Source: Pseudomonas leptonychotis
GTDB lineage: Bacteria > Pseudomonadota > Gammaproteobacteria > Pseudomonadales > Pseudomonadaceae
Direction: 5' to 3'
Length of the DNA stretch: 64,000 nt
Assembly (NCBI RefSeq): GCF_004920405.1
Contig: NZ_RFLV01000001.1
Span: 1,240,001 to 1,304,000, forward strand
Shown: piece by piece, positions 19,831-28,289 of the stretch
Position numbering within the stretch: position 1 is the stretch's first letter
Layout: each line of letters starts with the position of its first letter
The notes under the pieces: generated by a model
What the model was told of the DNA's origin: nothing
The model's database searches: none
The model's input: only the letters and a program-made list of their open reading frames with translations
Program-made: the position numbers and the translations under genes

Positions 19831-19867
19831 TGGTGGGTTACGCCGCTGCGCGGCTAACCCACCCTAC
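19831..19867. repeat. GTAGGGTGGGTTAGCC repeat, copy 3 (right arm of an inverted pair)
   Basis: Reverse-complement orientation relative to copy 2, ending CGGCTAACCCACCCTAC, with a centre longer by four bases. Together 19770-19867 can fold into one long stem with a 28-base loop. It lies inside the operon, just upstream of the permease ribosome-binding site (CGGAG at 19869). Confidence 0.9.
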
Positions 19868-19880
19868 ACGGAGTCATGTC

Positions 19881-21113
19881 TTGTCCTCTCTCACCAGCAT
19901 CGAAGCCAGTCAAGCCGCCAGTGGGCGACGCAAGAAACGCCTGACCGCGTTTATGTTTGTGCTGCCGTTGCTGATATTCATCATGCTGAGCTTCGTTGCC
20001 CCCATCGCCAGCATGCTCTGGCGCAGTGTCCATCACCCGACGGTGGCCACCCTAATTCCGCTGACCCTAAGCGAGCTACAACGCTGGGACGGCAAAACGG
20101 TTCCCGATCAGCAAACGTTGAGCGTATTTACCCAGGAGCTGCACGACCTGGCCAAACAACGCCAGTCCGGCAAGCTAGCCGAAGAGATCAACCGTGCCAC
20201 GGCTGGCATGTCCAGCGTGGTCAAATCCACCGCCCGAAAAATCTCACGCCTGAATGCCGAGCAACTCACGCAACAAGGCGCTGAGACCCTGCTCAAAGCG
20301 CATCGCAAGTGGAGCGACCCGGCCATCTGGTATGCCATCCAGCGCGCGGGCAAGCTTTACACCTATGACTACTACCTGACCGCGCTCGACCTTGAACTAG
20401 ACCCAGAGCAAGGCATTCAGGTGCGTGAGGACACGCAGATTTATGTCCAGCTCTACACCAAGACCCTGAGCATGGCGCTGGTGATCACGCTGTTCTGCGC
20501 TCTACTTGGCTATCCACTGGCGTACTACCTGGCCAACCTGCCGGAAAATCGCGCCAATTTGATGCTGGTGCTGGTGCTGCTGCCGTTCTGGACATCACTG
20601 CTGGTACGCACCACGGCCTGGATCGCGTTATTGCAGACCAACGGCGTGATCAACTCGTTTCTACTGAGTGTGGGTATTGTCGATCAGCCTATCGAGATGC
20701 TCTACACCTCGTTCGCCACGGTGGTGGCGATGACGCATATCCTGCTGCCGTTCATGATTTTGCCGCTGTACAGCGTGATGCGTGGCATCGACCCCAGCTA
20801 CCTGCGCGCCGCTTTGTCGCTGGGCGCTCGGCCGATTCCAGCGTTCGCCCGCATTTATTTCCCGATGACCCTACCGGGCCTGAGTGCGGGCGCCCTGCTG
20901 GTGTTCATTATCTCTGTGGGCTACTACATCACCCCGGCGTTAGTCGGCGGCACCGATGGGCAGATGATCAGCAACATCATCGCCTTCCATATGCAGCGTT
21001 CGAACAACTGGGAACTAGCCGCCGCGCTTGGCTCCTTGCTGCTCGCGCTGATCCTGCTGCTGTACTGGCTGTACGACCGCTTTGTCGGCGCCAGCAATAT
21101 CAAACTGGGATGA
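19881..21113 (+). CDS. ABC transporter permease, polyamine type (PotB-like) with periplasmic insert
   Basis: 410 residues from a TTG at 19881, chosen because CGGAG lies 7 bases upstream; the frame stays open through the repeat to 19821 but that extension is repeat-encoded. One N-terminal helix (FMFVLPLLIFIMLSFVAPIASML) is followed by an unusual soluble region of about 120 residues (Gln/Lys-rich, roughly 50-185), then five helices with the EAA-type loop LSLGARPIPAFARIYFPMTLPG. Ordinary PotB proteins are about 275-285 residues, so the insert is distinctive of this subfamily. It pairs with the next permease. Confidence 0.88.
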   Translation: MSSLTSIEASQAASGRRKKRLTAFMFVLPLLIFIMLSFVAPIASMLWRSVHHPTVATLIPLTLSELQRWDGKTVPDQQTLSVFTQELHDLAKQRQSGKLAEEINRATAGMSSVVKSTARKISRLNAEQLTQQGAETLLKAHRKWSDPAIWYAIQRAGKLYTYDYYLTALDLELDPEQGIQVREDTQIYVQLYTKTLSMALVITLFCALLGYPLAYYLANLPENRANLMLVLVLLPFWTSLLVRTTAWIALLQTNGVINSFLLSVGIVDQPIEMLYTSFATVVAMTHILLPFMILPLYSVMRGIDPSYLRAALSLGARPIPAFARIYFPMTLPGLSAGALLVFIISVGYYITPALVGGTDGQMISNIIAFHMQRSNNWELAAALGSLLLALILLLYWLYDRFVGASNIKLG

Positions 21114-21119
21114 GCTGAT

Positions 21120-21977
21120 ATGTCCAAGATTCCCGCCTACTATGGCTTCTGGCACCACCTGGGTAGCTGGCTGTTAAAAACCAGCTCCTGGCTGGTGCTG
21201 CTGTTTTTGATCATGCCGATCCTGGTGATCATCCCGCTGTCGTTCAACGTCGAGCCGTTCTTCAGCTTTACCGAAGGCATGCTCACCTTTCAGCCCGAGG
21301 CTTATTCGCTGCGCTGGTATACCGCCATCTTCACCGACGACAAGTGGCTGCTGGCGATAAAAAATAGCTTCTTGATCGGCTTTTTCGCCACCCTGCTGGC
21401 CACCGTACTCGGTACCTGCGCAGCTGTTGGTTTGGCCCGCGACGATATGCCGGCAAGGCGACTGATCACCGCACTGTTGCTGTCACCGATGATCGTGCCG
21501 CTGATCATCACCGCCGCCGGCATGTTCTTCTTCTATTCCGACCTCGGCTTAGCTGGCAATTACCTCGGCGTGATCATTGCTCACGCGGCCCTTGGCACCC
21601 CCTTCGTCATCATCACAGTGACCGCCACCCTCACCGGTTTCGATTACAGCCTGGCCCGCGCCGCGCTGAACCTGGGTGCCACGCCATTGCGGGTGTTCTT
21701 TGACATCATCATGCCGCTGATCCGTCCGGGGGTGATTTCTGGGGCACTGTTCGCCTTTATCACCTCGTTCGACGAGGTGGTGGTGATTCTGTTTATGGCC
21801 GGCCCACAGCAACGCACCATCCCGCGGCAGATGTTCTCGGGCCTGCGCGAGCAGATCAGTCCGAGCATTCTGGCCATCGCCACCCTGCTGATTCTGATGT
21901 CGATTGCGCTGCTGATCACCATCGAGCTGCTGCGCCGACGCGCCACCCGCATGCGCGGCATCGAAACGATCGAATAA
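21120..21977 (+). CDS. ABC transporter permease, polyamine type (PotC-like)
   Basis: 285 residues with six hydrophobic segments. N-terminal LVLLFLIMPILVIIPLSFNVEPFF, then ATLLATVLGTCAAVGLARDDMP, and the EAA loop LNLGATPLRVFFDIIMPLIRPG that contacts the ATPase. SFDEVVVILFMAGPQQRTIPRQMFSGLREQISP is typical of PotC-like permeases. Six bases after the other permease, so co-translated. Confidence 0.92.
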   Translation: MSKIPAYYGFWHHLGSWLLKTSSWLVLLFLIMPILVIIPLSFNVEPFFSFTEGMLTFQPEAYSLRWYTAIFTDDKWLLAIKNSFLIGFFATLLATVLGTCAAVGLARDDMPARRLITALLLSPMIVPLIITAAGMFFFYSDLGLAGNYLGVIIAHAALGTPFVIITVTATLTGFDYSLARAALNLGATPLRVFFDIIMPLIRPGVISGALFAFITSFDEVVVILFMAGPQQRTIPRQMFSGLREQISPSILAIATLLILMSIALLITIELLRRRATRMRGIETIE

Positions 21978-21999
21978 ATCGACGTGCGTGAATAAGCAG

Positions 22000-22026
22000 C
22001 CGGCGGCTTTCGCCACAAGCCGCCGG
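22000..22026 (+). terminator. GC-rich hairpin after the ABC transporter operon
   Basis: CCGGCGGCTT and AAGCCGCCGG form a perfect 10-bp stem with a 7-base loop. There is no T-run, so termination is likely weak or assisted. Confidence 0.5.
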
Positions 22027-22246
22027 GGATTAGAATCGCCACTCTCCTGCCACATCTAGGCAGACTTGTAGCCCGGCCACGCTGGCGCCCACCCTGCGTC
22101 AGCAGCACCCCACAGCCCAGTAAATGCACACTTGCATTTGCCTTCGGCCTGATCCCGGCTCACCATACGTACCAACAGCCCGTTGCCCGCACAGCGCCAG
22201 TGCCTGTGAACGCGTGACCTGATTAGCCTTTGCAGGATTTATCGCC

Positions 22247-24094
22247 ATGCCTGATTACCGCTCGAAGACCTCCACCCACGGCCGTAACATGGCCGGCGCC
22301 CGTGCCCTGTGGCGTGCCACCGGGATGAAGGATGAAGACTTCAAGAAGCCGATCATCGCCATCGCCAACTCCTTCACCCAGTTCGTGCCCGGTCACGTGC
22401 ACCTGAAAGACATGGGCCAGCTGGTCGCCCGCGAGATCGAAAAGCACGGCGGCGTGGCGAAAGAATTCAACACTATTGCGGTCGATGACGGCATCGCCAT
22501 GGGCCACGACGGCATGCTCTATTCGCTGCCGAGCCGCGAGATCATCGCCGACTCCGTGGAGTACATGGTTAACGCCCACTGTGCCGACGCCATCGTCTGC
22601 ATCAGTAACTGCGACAAGATCACCCCCGGTATGCTGCTGGCCTCCTTGCGCCTGAACATCCCGGTGATCTTCGTCTCCGGCGGGCCGATGGAAGCCGGTA
22701 AAACCAAGCTGGCCAGCCACGGCCTCGATTTGGTCGACGCCATGGTGATTGCTGCCGATGACAGCGCCAGCGATGAGACGGTAGCCGAATACGAGCGCAG
22801 CGCCTGCCCGACTTGCGGCAGCTGCTCCGGCATGTTCACCGCTAACTCGATGAACTGCCTGATGGAAGCCCTCGGCCTGGCCTTGCCCGGCAATGGTTCG
22901 ACCCTGGCCACCCACAGCGACCGCGAGCAGCTGTTCCTGCAAGCCGGGCGCACTGCCGTCGAGCTGTGCAAACGCTACTACGGCGACAACGATGACTCGG
23001 TACTGCCGCGCAATATCGCCAACTTCAAGGCGTTCGAAAACGCCATGACCTTGGACATCGCCATGGGCGGTTCGACCAATACCATCCTGCATCTGCTGGC
23101 CGCCGCCCAGGAAGGCGAAATCGATTTCGACCTACGCGACATCGACCGCCTGTCGCGCAAAGTGCCGCAATTGTGCAAAGTCGCACCGAACATCCAGAAG
23201 TACCACATGGAAGACGTGCACCGCGCCGGCGGTATCTTCAGCATTCTCGGTTCGCTGGCCCGTGGCGGCCTGCTGCACACCGACCTGCCGACTGTGCACA
23301 GCAAATCCATGGCCGAAGCCATCGCCAAGTGGGACATCACCCAGACCGACGATGAAGCCGTGCACACCTTCTTCCGCGCAGGCCCGGCCGGCATCCCAAC
23401 TCAAACCGCGTTCAGCCAAAGCACGCGCTGGGACACAGTCGACGACGACCGCGAAAACGGTTGTATCCGCAGTGTCGAGCACGCTTATTCGCAAGAAGGC
23501 GGCTTGGCCGTGCTCTACGGCAACATCGCCCTCGACGGCTGCGTGGTGAAAACCGCCGGCGTTGACGAGTCGATCCACGTCTTCGAAGGCAACGCGAAAA
23601 TATTCGAAAGCCAGGACAGCGCCGTGCGCGGCATCCTCGCCGACGAAGTGAAGGAAGGTGACATCGTCATCATCCGTTACGAAGGCCCGAAAGGCGGCCC
23701 GGGCATGCAGGAAATGCTCTACCCGACTTCGTACCTGAAATCCAAAGGCCTGGGCAAAGCCTGCGCCCTGCTTACCGACGGCCGCTTCTCCGGCGGTACC
23801 TCAGGCCTGTCCATCGGTCACGCTTCGCCAGAAGCCGCTGCTGGCGGCGCCATCGGCTTGGTTAAAGATGGCGACAAGGTGCTGATCGACATTCCTAACC
23901 GCACCATCAACCTGCTGGTCAGCGATGAAGAAATCGCCCATCGCCGTCACGAGCAGGACAAAAAGGGTTGGAAGCCGGTTGAAGTGCGTCCACGTAAAGT
24001 GACCACCGCACTCAAGGCCTACGCCCTGCTCGCCACCAGCGCCGACAAAGGCGCGGTACGCGACAAGGCCATGCTGGACAAACTGATGCCGTAA
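22247..24094 (+). CDS. ilvD: Dihydroxy-acid dehydratase
   Basis: 615 residues, the normal size. It dehydrates 2,3-dihydroxy-isovalerate and -methylvalerate in valine/isoleucine synthesis. Iron-sulfur ligands are seen in [10 protein letters not shown] and [42 protein letters not shown] and [21 protein letters not shown] are family signatures. It begins [23 protein letters not shown] like other proteobacterial enzymes. The 269-base leader has no evident attenuator peptide. Confidence 0.97.
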   Translation: MPDYRSKTSTHGRNMAGARALWRATGMKDEDFKKPIIAIANSFTQFVPGHVHLKDMGQLVAREIEKHGGVAKEFNTIAVDDGIAMGHDGMLYSLPSREIIADSVEYMVNAHCADAIVCISNCDKITPGMLLASLRLNIPVIFVSGGPMEAGKTKLASHGLDLVDAMVIAADDSASDETVAEYERSACPTCGSCSGMFTANSMNCLMEALGLALPGNGSTLATHSDREQLFLQAGRTAVELCKRYYGDNDDSVLPRNIANFKAFENAMTLDIAMGGSTNTILHLLAAAQEGEIDFDLRDIDRLSRKVPQLCKVAPNIQKYHMEDVHRAGGIFSILGSLARGGLLHTDLPTVHSKSMAEAIAKWDITQTDDEAVHTFFRAGPAGIPTQTAFSQSTRWDTVDDDRENGCIRSVEHAYSQEGGLAVLYGNIALDGCVVKTAGVDESIHVFEGNAKIFESQDSAVRGILADEVKEGDIVIIRYEGPKGGPGMQEMLYPTSYLKSKGLGKACALLTDGRFSGGTSGLSIGHASPEAAAGGAIGLVKDGDKVLIDIPNRTINLLVSDEEIAHRRHEQDKKGWKPVEVRPRKVTTALKAYALLATSADKGAVRDKAMLDKLMP

Positions 24095-24112
24095 CACGCA
24101 TCAGTACACACG

Positions 24113-24142
24113 AAAGCCCGGCACTGAGTGCCGGGCTTTTTT
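24113..24142 (+). terminator. Intrinsic terminator of ilvD
   Basis: AAAGCCCGGCAC, loop TGA, GTGCCGGGCTTT then TTT. A strong symmetric stem that may also stop the convergent yitT-like transcript. Confidence 0.92.
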
Positions 24143-24163
24143 GCTTTCAGGAGTCGACGGCCG

Positions 24164-24811
24164 TTAACTCACGCCCATATAGCGCCCAGCGCGGTGATTG
24201 ATTGCCAGCACCATATTCAGCGCCAGCGCGCCGAGAATCGACAACGCCACTTTATCCAGCGGCACGACCAGTACCGCGCCCAGCACGATCAGCACATCGA
24301 TACCCATCTGCACCTTGCCCGCGCGCAGGCCGAAACGTTCCTGCAGGTACAGCGCGAGAATGTTCACCCCGCCTAGGCTGGCGCGGTGACGAAACAGCAT
24401 CAGCAAGCCCAAGCCCATGGCAAAACCACCAAACAGCGCGGCATAGACCACGTTCAGGTGGGTAAAGCCAATCCAGTGCGGGGTCAGCTCCGCCAATAAA
24501 GAAACCATGCCCACCGCGCAAAACGTGCGCAGGGTAAACGGCCAACCCATGCGCCAAATGGCCAGCACATAGAACGGCAGGTTAATCAGAAAGAACACCA
24601 GGCCGAACGGCCAGCCAAGCAAGTACTTCATTAAAAAAGCCAAACCAACGGTGCCACCGGTCAACAACCCCGCCTGGCTGTAGAGGGTAATTCCCAAGGC
24701 CACCATGGCAGTTCCCAGCACCAGGGCCAGGCCGTCTTCCCAAAGAGGGTGACGAATAAAGATCGCGGCAATACGGTCCGGCTCGGCCTGATCGGCATCA
24801 GCGTCATGCAT
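24164..24811 (-). CDS. YitT family membrane protein
   Basis: 215 residues from the ATG at 24811 (AGGTG 8 bases upstream). Five or six hydrophobic segments: LVLGTAMVALGITLYSQAGLLTGGTVGLAFLMKY near the start, FGLVFFLINLPFYVLAIWRMGW, and LFGGFAMGLGLLMLFRHRASLGGVNILALYLQERFGL. This matches the YitT/DUF161 family, whose transport or other function is undefined. It follows folA on the minus strand at a distance of 165 bases and converges on ilvD. Confidence 0.85.
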   Translation of the reverse strand: MHDADADQAEPDRIAAIFIRHPLWEDGLALVLGTAMVALGITLYSQAGLLTGGTVGLAFLMKYLLGWPFGLVFFLINLPFYVLAIWRMGWPFTLRTFCAVGMVSLLAELTPHWIGFTHLNVVYAALFGGFAMGLGLLMLFRHRASLGGVNILALYLQERFGLRAGKVQMGIDVLIVLGAVLVVPLDKVALSILGALALNMVLAINHRAGRYMGVS

Positions 24812-24976
24812 GGGAAACACCTGTAGAGGGCAAGCGGCAATAAACAGCGTAGCGGCCAGCAAGACAACGCCGGGACGCTTTTAACGCGACGCAGCAACGA
24901 CCTGCTGGGTGGTACGCCATACCGACGTTCACCCTGGCGCAGATCAATGCAGCACAGAAAATTCAACCCGGACGGG

Positions 24977-25489
24977 CTATTTGCGATCCCACACTTCGAA
25001 CACATAGCCGGGAGTTTCAAGGCTTTCCGGATGTTCAATGGCGGAAGACTGATGCCACTCGGCTTCGGCAAACGCGGGGAAATGAGCGTCACCCTGAGGG
25101 CTGATAGCGACGCGCGTCAGGTACAGACGCTGGGCCTGAGCCAGACCCAGCGCGTACAGCTGGGCACCGCCAATCAGCATCAACTCCTCGGCATCTTCTT
25201 CACGGGCCCAGGCTTCAGCACGCTCAAGGGCGGCCTCCAGACTGGTGAACACTTCAGCACCCTCCAACTGCAGATCCGGCTGGCGGCTGACCACCAGATT
25301 AAGCCGGCCCGGCAAAGGGCGACCGAGGGAGTCCCAGGTCTTGCGACCCATGATGATCGGCTTACCCAACGTCAGCGCCTTGAAGTGCTTGAGATCCGCC
25401 GGCAGGTGCCAAGGCAGTTGGTTATTGCGACCAATCACGCGATTTTCCGCGAGGGCGGCGATGATGCAGAGGGGGAGTGAAGTTTTCAT
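24977..25489 (-). CDS. folA: Dihydrofolate reductase
   Basis: 170 residues. It reduces dihydrofolate to tetrahydrofolate with NADPH. The start IIAALAENRVIGRNNQLPWHLPADLKHFK contains the substrate-site Trp and Asp; PIIMGRKTWDSLGRPLPGR binds NADPH; VIGGAQLYALGL-like LMLIGGAQLYALGL follows. It works in the folate cycle with ThyA (at 30810) and 5-FCL (at 56638). Confidence 0.96.
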   Translation of the reverse strand: MKTSLPLCIIAALAENRVIGRNNQLPWHLPADLKHFKALTLGKPIIMGRKTWDSLGRPLPGRLNLVVSRQPDLQLEGAEVFTSLEAALERAEAWAREEDAEELMLIGGAQLYALGLAQAQRLYLTRVAISPQGDAHFPAFAEAEWHQSSAIEHPESLETPGYVFEVWDRK

Positions 25490-25547
25490 AGGCGCGAGAA
25501 TACCGTCTGCGCATGAATCATTGAAGCCGTCCTTGCGTTCAGTTGAG

Positions 25548-26723
25548 CTAGCTCGCTTGTTTCTTGGCCACTACGCGGTTACGCCCTTGCTCCTTAGCCA
25601 GGTAGAGCGCGACATCTGCCAAACGCAAGGCATCCTCCAGACTCTGGTGGGTCTGCGGAGTCACATAGGCCATGCCGAGACTGAGGGTGACGACGTTAGC
25701 CGCATCCGAGCCGACATGACTCAATGCCAGGGCCTCGATACCGGCTCGGATATTTTCCATAATCGTCAGCAGCTGCTCCTCCGTCAGGCCATACCAAATC
25801 CCGACAAACTCCTCACCGCCATAACGCGCGGCGCAGTCGAGCGGCCGTCGGGCATGCTCACCAATTACCCGAGAGACCTGGCGCAAGGCCTCGTCACCCG
25901 CGGCATGGCCGTAGTGGTCGTTGTAGCGCTTGAAGAAATCGACATCCATCATCACCACGCCCAGCGCCTGCTTTTCACGCTGCGCTTGCCGCCAGCTGAG
26001 TTCTGCACGTTCGGTAAAGGCGCGGCGGTTGAGCAGCCCGGTGAGGAAATCCTTCTCGGCCAGGTCCTGCAGCAAGCCATGGGCCAGGAAGTTCTGCCGG
26101 GTGGCGTATTCCAGTGAGTAGCAGCCTACCGAGCCGATGATATTGGCCAGGGTCAAAAACAACACATTGCTCAGCAGCAGCTCACCCGCCAAGCCCACGC
26201 TCAACTCTACCGCCAGGTACGCCAGCAACGTTAACCAGCCGCACAATACTGCGGTGGTAAAACGCAGCCCGGTCAGAAAATAGAAGAACACCGTGACCAG
26301 AATGATGCCCTCATAAGGTAGGGCAAAGCTGTGATAACGGGCCAAGCCGATAATGCCCGCCACTGCGAGCCCGGAGAGCAACGCCACGAGGCCACCCACC
26401 CACTGCAAGTGATCGCGCAGACTCCGTTGATAGGTCGCCACCCAGGCCAACAACAGCAGCGGCTGAATAACCCCCAGGCGCAGGGTCAGCACCTGACCTC
26501 GCAAGGGGTCTGGCATATTGATCGCATCCAGCAGCACAAACAGCATCGCCAGCAGGGTAGCCACCAACAATGCCCAGCGCATGCGACGCAGGAACACATT
26601 GGCGTGATAACGCTTGAACGTCTGCTCCAGCTCATCATCAAAACGAAGACCACGAAAGCCCTGCTGATGCTGACGCAGGTACGGTGAATCCTGATTGACC
26701 CACTCCAGATGCGGTAATTTCAC
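25548..26723 (-). CDS. Membrane-anchored diguanylate cyclase (GGDEF)
   Basis: 391 residues if translation starts at the GTG at 26723 (KLPHLEWVNQDSPYLRQ); the start is uncertain and longer open frames exist. About five or six hydrophobic helices fill the first half (LLVATLLAMLFVLLDAI to LLSNVLFLTLANIIGSVGC). The GGDEF domain has VVMMDVDFFKRYNDHYGH and an intact active site GGEEF. RPLD, five residues before it, forms the RxxD inhibitory site, so an active, product-inhibited cyclic-di-GMP synthase is expected. A periplasmic or membrane signal is likely sensed through the helical region. Confidence 0.88.
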   Translation of the reverse strand: MKLPHLEWVNQDSPYLRQHQQGFRGLRFDDELEQTFKRYHANVFLRRMRWALLVATLLAMLFVLLDAINMPDPLRGQVLTLRLGVIQPLLLLAWVATYQRSLRDHLQWVGGLVALLSGLAVAGIIGLARYHSFALPYEGIILVTVFFYFLTGLRFTTAVLCGWLTLLAYLAVELSVGLAGELLLSNVLFLTLANIIGSVGCYSLEYATRQNFLAHGLLQDLAEKDFLTGLLNRRAFTERAELSWRQAQREKQALGVVMMDVDFFKRYNDHYGHAAGDEALRQVSRVIGEHARRPLDCAARYGGEEFVGIWYGLTEEQLLTIMENIRAGIEALALSHVGSDAANVVTLSLGMAYVTPQTHQSLEDALRLADVALYLAKEQGRNRVVAKKQAS

Positions 26724-26894
26724 GATGGCACTCGCTTTTATTGTTAAGCGTTCAGAGGCTGCTGGTCGAGGCACACGGCCGCCCGTCACCACCAGCCTAG
26801 CTGGACTGGCGACAGGAGTACACGCGCTCGCAGCTGTGCCATGTGCCAGCCGCTGCGGTTATGCTCTGGTTTCCACTCGTCTATGGAACATCGC

Positions 26895-28289
26895 GTGAGC
26901 CCACTCGACCAACCGACGCCCAACCGCCTGCATCGCCTCTGGCTCAGTGAAACCATCCGCCTGCGCGAGGAGCATGCCGGACCGCTGGAAGACAGTGAGA
27001 TCAATCGCCGCGTTCAGCTACAAGGCGACGCACTCGGCGAGCGCATCCAGACCCGCGCCTGGTTGCTGGGTGAGCGCGACGGCCAGGTGCAGGCGCTGCA
27101 GCATTGGCTGCATGGCGCACGTCTGGCCGCACTGCTGCTGCTACTGCTCTGCATCCTCAGCGGCAGCGGCCTGGCCGTCGCAGCCTTGGGCGACGGCCAG
27201 CGTCCGGTCAATGTGTTCTGGGCCTTAGGTAGCCTTCTCGGGCTGAACCTAATCCTGCTCGTGGGCTGGACGCTGGGCTTGCTGCTGAGCCGCGACAGCG
27301 CAGGTGCACTCGGCCATCTGTGGTTATGGCTGAGCGCCAAGCTCGCTCGCGATGTCCAAGCGGCGCAGCTGGCTCCAGCCTTACTGCTGATGTTGCAACG
27401 CCAGCGCCTTAGTCGCTGGGGGCTGGGCATACTCGTGCACGGCTTTTGGTTGCTGACCCTGCTCACCGCACTACTGACCCTACTCGCCTTGCTGGCTACC
27501 CGCCGTTACGGTTTTGTCTGGGAAAGCACATTGCTCGGCGGCGACAGCTTTATCGCCCTCACTCAAGCCCTCGGCAGCCTGCCAGCGTTACTCGGCTTCA
27601 GCCTGCCGGATGCCGAGCTGATTCGCGCCAGCGGCGACAGCGCACTGGCCAACGAAACCGCGCGATTAAGCTGGGCCGGCTGGCTGGTGGGGGTGCTGGT
27701 GGTCTACGGCCTGTTGCCGCGCTTGGCCTTACTGCTTTTCTGCCTGTGGCGCTGGCAACGAGGCTGCATTGCACTGAGCCTGGACCTCAGCCTGCCCGGC
27801 TACAGCCTGCTGCGCGAACGCCTGCAACCGAGCAGCGAACGCTTGGGCATCAGCGATGCAGCTCCCCCGCAGCTTTATCAGCCGCATGCTGGCAACCAGT
27901 TGGCTCAGAGCCAGGGCGCCGTGATTCTGGCCATCGAATTGGACCCACAGCGCAACTGGCCACCGACACTGCCCAAAGGTATCAGCGACGCCGGGGTGAT
28001 CGACAGCCGTGAACAACGTAATCAGCTGCTCGATCAGTTGAGCCGTTTCCCGCCAGCCCGCCTGTTGATTGCCTGCGACCCTCGCCGTTCGCCGGATCGC
28101 GGCAGCCTGGCGTTACTCGGCGAACTGTCCCGTACGGCCAGCGCCACCCGTATCTGGCTGCTGCAACCACCTGCAGGCGAAGCCCTCGACAGTGAACGAC
28201 TCAGCGATTGGCACCAGGCGCTGGAGCAATTGCAGCTCAGCTATAGCGACAGTGCGCCATTCAGCTGGCTGGAGCATGGCCATGACTAA
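26895..28289 (+). CDS. DUF2868 domain membrane protein
   Basis: 464 residues from a GTG at 26895, chosen because LHRLWLSETIRLREEHAGPLED close to the N-terminus matches the family start I remember; an ATG at 26883 is also in frame. Four or five helices: LAALLLLLLCILSGSGLAVAAL, ALGSLLGLNLILLVGWTLGLLL, WGLGILVHGFWLLTLLTALLTLLALLA and WAGWLVGVLVVYGLLPRLALLLFC. The C-terminal soluble part (ILAIELDPQRNWPP, LLIACDPRRSPDRGS) looks Rossmann-like. It overlaps the GTPase gene by 8 bases. Function unknown; the conserved pairing suggests a membrane receptor or scaffold for that GTPase. Confidence 0.85.
   Translation: MSPLDQPTPNRLHRLWLSETIRLREEHAGPLEDSEINRRVQLQGDALGERIQTRAWLLGERDGQVQALQHWLHGARLAALLLLLLCILSGSGLAVAALGDGQRPVNVFWALGSLLGLNLILLVGWTLGLLLSRDSAGALGHLWLWLSAKLARDVQAAQLAPALLLMLQRQRLSRWGLGILVHGFWLLTLLTALLTLLALLATRRYGFVWESTLLGGDSFIALTQALGSLPALLGFSLPDAELIRASGDSALANETARLSWAGWLVGVLVVYGLLPRLALLLFCLWRWQRGCIALSLDLSLPGYSLLRERLQPSSERLGISDAAPPQLYQPHAGNQLAQSQGAVILAIELDPQRNWPPTLPKGISDAGVIDSREQRNQLLDQLSRFPPARLLIACDPRRSPDRGSLALLGELSRTASATRIWLLQPPAGEALDSERLSDWHQALEQLQLSYSDSAPFSWLEHGHD

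Noticed and set aside
19821..19880. Longer start of the PotB-like permease (GTG at 19821)
   Set aside because: The extension is encoded by the inverted repeat; the TTG at 19881 has a properly spaced ribosome-binding site.
22027..22246. Leader-peptide attenuator upstream of ilvD
   Set aside because: No short ORF rich in Ile/Val/Leu codons followed by a terminator hairpin could be found.
22223..23092. 289-codon frame opposite ilvD
   Set aside because: Shadow of ilvD with the same composition bias; no motif.
28069..28281. Upstream extension of the DUF3482 GTPase frame
   Set aside because: It overlaps the DUF2868 gene and does not resemble the family; GGAG and the family N-terminus support the start at 28282.
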